Of a DNA stretch of 16,566 bases, positions 14,291 to 16,566 are shown piece after piece. This stretch comes from an uncultured euryarchaeote. GTDB lineage: Archaea > Thermoplasmatota > Poseidoniia > Poseidoniales > Poseidoniaceae. The stretch is taken from positions 1 through 16,566 of the forward strand of contig CALCOQ010000063.1 in assembly GCA_937897005.1 (NCBI GenBank), read 5' to 3'. Position 1 is the first letter of the stretch, and each line of letters starts with the position of its first letter. The position numbers were made by a program, and so were the translations under genes. The notes beneath the pieces were generated by a model. It ran no database searches. It was not told the origin of the DNA and saw nothing but the letters and a program-made list of their open reading frames with translations.

Positions 14291-15253
14291 ATGGGCACTG
14301 GTCTCAAATTGATGCTCGCTCTGGGTGCTATTGGGACTTTTGGATTCTATCTTGCCAGAGTGAGCGAGATGACGGAAGGTGCTCAATGGGGATTCATCGG
14401 TGCCATCCTTCTGCAGTCTTTCCTTTTCGTCGTTGTTCCAGGTAAACAGAAGAAAGTGGTCGTACGCAAAAAATTGGTTGAAATGGAGGCTGAAGATGAA
14501 GTTGAAGAAATAGCCGCCAATCTTCCAGAACCAGTCAAATCAGATCCTCTTGATGGTGCTACATTACGTGAGCGGAAGATGGCGAAGATCAAAGCCAAAG
14601 AAGAGGAGGACAGTGATTCCGATGAGGAGATACAGATCGCTGCAGAGGATATCGAAGCGATCGAGGATGTTCATATCGCCGATCAATATGTTGTCGAGAT
14701 AGATGCTGAATCAATTGAGGAGTCCAGAATCGAGGATACTGTCGATGAACGCCGTCGTCGCCATGCTGAGATTCGCCAACGCATAGAGGCCAGACGACGT
14801 GAACAGATGGCTGAGGTGCGAGCATCAGCAGCCAAGATGTGGGATGATAATCAGGACCGAGAGGATATGGTAGCGGTTCTGTCTGACCCTGAGCATGGAT
14901 TGATGGTTCTGGATGAGCCCGCCAGCGTTTCCCCGGGCCATCCATATGGTTCGACCTTCATCCGTATCGACGACGAAAGAGTAGTCAAGGTCCGTATTCC
15001 ACTCGATGCTGGATTCAGGAAGGTTGAGACTGAAGAGCCTGAAGGCCTTCCATTACCGAGTGGCCTTCCATTGCCCGGTGGCTTGCCTTTGCCCTTGCCA
15101 GCAGGTGGCTTACCATTGCCCGGTGGCTTGCCTTTGCCCTTGCCAGCAGGTGGCTTACCATTGCCCCCTCCGCCAATGATTGGAACACTTCCCCCACCTG
15201 TGATGGAGAGCCAGTCCAAACTAGCGGCTCTTCGCAATGAAATGGATGATTGA
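14291..15253 (+). CDS. Membrane-anchored acidic coiled-coil protein with proline-rich repeats
   Basis: A 320-residue protein that I cannot assign to a family. Two hydrophobic helices at about 3-24 and 29-49 anchor the N-terminus. A Lys/Val patch (KQKKVVVRKKL) follows, then a long highly charged region (about 60-195) rich in Glu, Asp, Lys and Arg (for example DERRRRHAEIRQRIEARRRE) that should form coiled coil. A more globular stretch near 200-255 contains HPYGSTFIRIDDERVVKVRIPLD. The C-terminal tail has repeated Gly-Leu-Pro-Leu-Pro units built from a 45-base DNA repeat, and ends in a helix (SKLAALRNEMDD). The basic patch after the helices puts the tail in the cytoplasm. Its role could be scaffolding or recruitment at the membrane; this is inference. 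A TTG at 14267 is an alternative start. Its stop abuts the convergent enoyl-CoA hydratase stop. Confidence 0.75.
   Translation: MGTGLKLMLALGAIGTFGFYLARVSEMTEGAQWGFIGAILLQSFLFVVVPGKQKKVVVRKKLVEMEAEDEVEEIAANLPEPVKSDPLDGATLRERKMAKIKAKEEEDSDSDEEIQIAAEDIEAIEDVHIADQYVVEIDAESIEESRIEDTVDERRRRHAEIRQRIEARRREQMAEVRASAAKMWDDNQDREDMVAVLSDPEHGLMVLDEPASVSPGHPYGSTFIRIDDERVVKVRIPLDAGFRKVETEEPEGLPLPSGLPLPGGLPLPLPAGGLPLPGGLPLPLPAGGLPLPPPPMIGTLPPPVMESQSKLAALRNEMDD
15068..15166 (+). repeat. Perfect 45-base tandem repeat, 2.2 copies, in frame
   Basis: A 45-base unit repeats exactly from 15068 to 15112 and 15113 to 15157, and a third copy breaks off after nine bases at 15166. Because 45 is a multiple of three, each unit adds fifteen residues (GLPLPLPAGGLPLPG). 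Shorter GLPLP units just upstream (15043-15067) are diverged relatives. Identity at silent positions points to recent duplication. Confidence 0.95.
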
Positions 15254-16102
15254 TCAACGACCGACCCATTCTGGGTCTTGGCGTTCCAGAAATGCCTTCA
15301 CTCCAATCTCCTTGTCTTCGCTATCAAACAGCCCAGCGAACGCATCCGCTTCCATAGTGATGCCTTTGTCAAGTGGATGTTCCAGTGCAGCCCTGATGGT
15401 TGCTTTCGCCACCTTCAGAGTGTGTGGAGACTTGCTGGCGATGTTTCTGGCAAGATGAAGAGTTGCAGATTCCAGTTCTCCTGTTGGATGAACATGATTG
15501 ACCAAGCCGATTGAATGGGCTTCTTGTGCATTGATCATTTCACCCCCCATAATCATCTCCATGGCTTTGCCATAACCAACAAGGCGTGAGAGTCTCTGTG
15601 TTCCTCCTCCACCGGGAATCAGGCCCAGATTGATCTCAGGGGTTGAGAATCGCGAGTCTTCACCAGCGATTCTCAAGTCGCATGATAGAGCGATCTCAAG
15701 TCCACCTCCTAGAGCGAATCCATCGACCATGGCGATGGTGGGTTTGCTTAGATTCCAAATCGCTTCCCAAGCATTGCCCTCGAATGATTCTCGAATATCT
15801 TTGGAATCCTTGCCTATGAATTCACTGATATCAGCACCAGCAACGAATGATTTGGGTTTGGCTCGCTTTCCTTCAGCAGGTGGTTCTGGGTCAGAACCTC
15901 GAATTATCATCAGTCTGATATCATCATTCTCCTCGACCCAGACACAGGTCTGTTTGAGCGCAGAGACCACTGCACTGTTCAATGCATTGAGTTTGTTCGG
16001 ACGATTGATGGTGACCATAGCAATGTTGCCACTACCAGCTTTTTCATCATTCACTGGCACCACTTCGATGAGCACTTCATCAACATCAGGTCTAGTCGCC
16101 AT
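15254..16102 (-). CDS. Enoyl-CoA hydratase/isomerase family protein
   Basis: A 282-residue crotonase-fold enzyme. The oxyanion-hole segment FVAGADISEF (87-95) and DGFALGGGLEIALSCDLRIA (127-146) are typical. Both catalytic glutamates of true hydratases are present: E136 in GGGLE and E156 in TPEI. IPGGGGTQRL follows. These residues support hydration of 2-enoyl-CoA, as in beta-oxidation or amino-acid degradation, although the family is broad. A charged insertion (DPEPPAEGKRAKPK, 71-84) sits before the oxyanion strand and is unusual. The ATG at 16102 leads straight into the first strand; no clear Shine-Dalgarno site. No other fatty-acid or acyl-CoA gene is in the window, so the pathway is open. 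Its stop and that of the convergent gene share the palindrome TGATCA (15251-15256). Confidence 0.92.
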   Translation of the reverse strand: MATRPDVDEVLIEVVPVNDEKAGSGNIAMVTINRPNKLNALNSAVVSALKQTCVWVEENDDIRLMIIRGSDPEPPAEGKRAKPKSFVAGADISEFIGKDSKDIRESFEGNAWEAIWNLSKPTIAMVDGFALGGGLEIALSCDLRIAGEDSRFSTPEINLGLIPGGGGTQRLSRLVGYGKAMEMIMGGEMINAQEAHSIGLVNHVHPTGELESATLHLARNIASKSPHTLKVAKATIRAALEHPLDKGITMEADAFAGLFDSEDKEIGVKAFLERQDPEWVGR

Positions 16103-16199
16103 GTAGGTCCCACGGCATCGAAGTCCTCAATGCTTCGTTCAAGAGGCTCCACATAATCATCTAAGGCAGATGGCAGAGTCGGAGCGATGGAGATAGTTG
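16103..16199. promoter_or_regulatory. Divergent spacer with Shine-Dalgarno site for the ABC gene
   Basis: A 97-base gap between the divergent enoyl-CoA hydratase and ABC ATPase genes. GGAG at 16189-16192 lies seven bases before the ATG at 16200 and selects it over the TTG at 16197. A loose A/T element (CATAATCATC, 16151-16160) could be the plus-strand promoter box. I see no clear minus-strand box. Confidence 0.4.
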
Positions 16200-16530
16200 A
16201 TGGGCGAGGAGAAAAAACGCGAGATACTCGTCGTTGCCAATGATGTTGGCAAACGATTCGGTGATTTCATCGCTCTACATCCATTGAATGTAAAGGTATA
16301 TTCAGGCGAATTCTTCGGAGTATTCGGGCCAAATGGGGCAGGTAAGTCAACATTCATCAAACTCCTGACTGGGCAGTTGAAACCCAGCATTGGGGAAGTG
16401 GAGGTACTCGGAATCGATGTCAAGAATAATCCACAGGAATTGAAAGCCAACATTGGCATTGTACCCGAGTCTGAATCTCCACCCTCATACCTGACTCCAG
16501 TGGAATTTCTTGAGTTCGTTGGCAGATTGC
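16200..16530 (+). CDS. ABC transporter ATP-binding protein, 3'-truncated by the contig end
   Basis: The first 110 residues of an ABC ATPase. The A-loop region (VANDVGKRFGDFIALHPLNVKV), the Walker A GPNGAGKST (43-51), and the Q-loop region IGIVPESESPPSYLTPVEFLEF (86-107) are visible. Glu stands where many ABC proteins have the Q-loop Gln, which is common in the ABC-2-type export ATPases. The signature, Walker B and H-loop are missing because the genomic sequence stops at 16530. The residues that follow in the open frame (IGRASCRERV) are translated adapter and not protein. Substrate cannot be told; the permease should lie downstream in the real genome. Confidence 0.88.
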
Positions 16531-16566
16531 AGATCGGAAGAGCGTCGTGTAGGGAAAGAGTGTAGA
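16531..16566 (+). other. Illumina TruSeq adapter read-through (not genomic)
   Basis: From 16531 the sequence begins AGATCGGAAGAGCGTCGTGT and continues to the end as the reverse complement of the Illumina universal (P5-side) adapter, 36 bases without a mismatch as I remember it. This is untrimmed library sequence assembled onto the contig end. It should be removed before annotation. Confidence 0.97.

Overview
The window reads as a piece of an archaeal chromosome, most likely a marine Thermoplasmatota/Poseidoniales (Marine Group II-like) euryarchaeon. Grounds for this: a stand-alone Bud32-type kinase of the KEOPS complex, an archaeal-length S-adenosylmethionine decarboxylase, a tRNA-Gly gene without an encoded CCA, a large sequon-rich exported protein with a C-terminal membrane anchor, and a mix of genes with Shine-Dalgarno sites and genes that look leaderless. 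The assignment rests on gene content and style and is an inference; no marker phylogeny could be run. The sequence behaves like an assembled environmental contig: its last 36 bases (16531-16566) are Illumina adapter, not genome.

Layout. 18-332 (-) CutA1. 416-2675 is a polyamine block: speD and a deoxyhypusine-synthase-like gene overlap on +, and an agmatinase-family ureohydrolase converges from -. 2841-3263 (+) is a small conserved protein of unknown function, followed by a repeat/hairpin block (3262-3346). 3396-6533 (+) encodes a 1045-residue cell-surface protein. 6701-6772 (-) is tRNA-Gly(GCC), just downstream of an arsenate-reductase/LMW-phosphatase gene (6788-7183, -). 7233-9091 (+) holds a small membrane protein, a cysteine-free Mrp/Nbp35-type ATPase and a DUF971 protein, and 9161-11293 (+) a PAP2-type membrane enzyme fused to an extracytoplasmic beta-propeller-like region. 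11279-12430 (-) is nadA; 12508-13179 (+) bud32; 13183-13560 (-) crcB; 13625-14233 (+) the XTP/dITP pyrophosphatase; 14291-15253 (+) a membrane-anchored proline-rich protein; 15254-16102 (-) an enoyl-CoA hydratase; 16200-16530 (+) the start of an ABC-transporter ATPase, cut by the adapter.

How genes work together. SpeD supplies decarboxylated SAM, the ureohydrolase would make putrescine or spermidine from a guanidino precursor, and the deoxyhypusine-synthase-like enzyme belongs to a fold that moves aminobutyl groups, so the block is probably one polyamine pathway. Mrp plus DUF971 reproduces, as two neighbouring genes, two domains that are fused in the plastid Fe-S factor HCF101. The rest are unrelated housekeeping functions: NAD synthesis, tRNA t6A modification, nucleotide-pool cleaning and fluoride export.

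Coding density is very high. Four of the five convergent gene ends overlap or abut. The only gene-free stretches over 100 bases are 2676-2840, 3264-3395 and 6534-6700, and none exceeds 300 bases. I saw no insertion sequence, CRISPR array, prophage or defence system.
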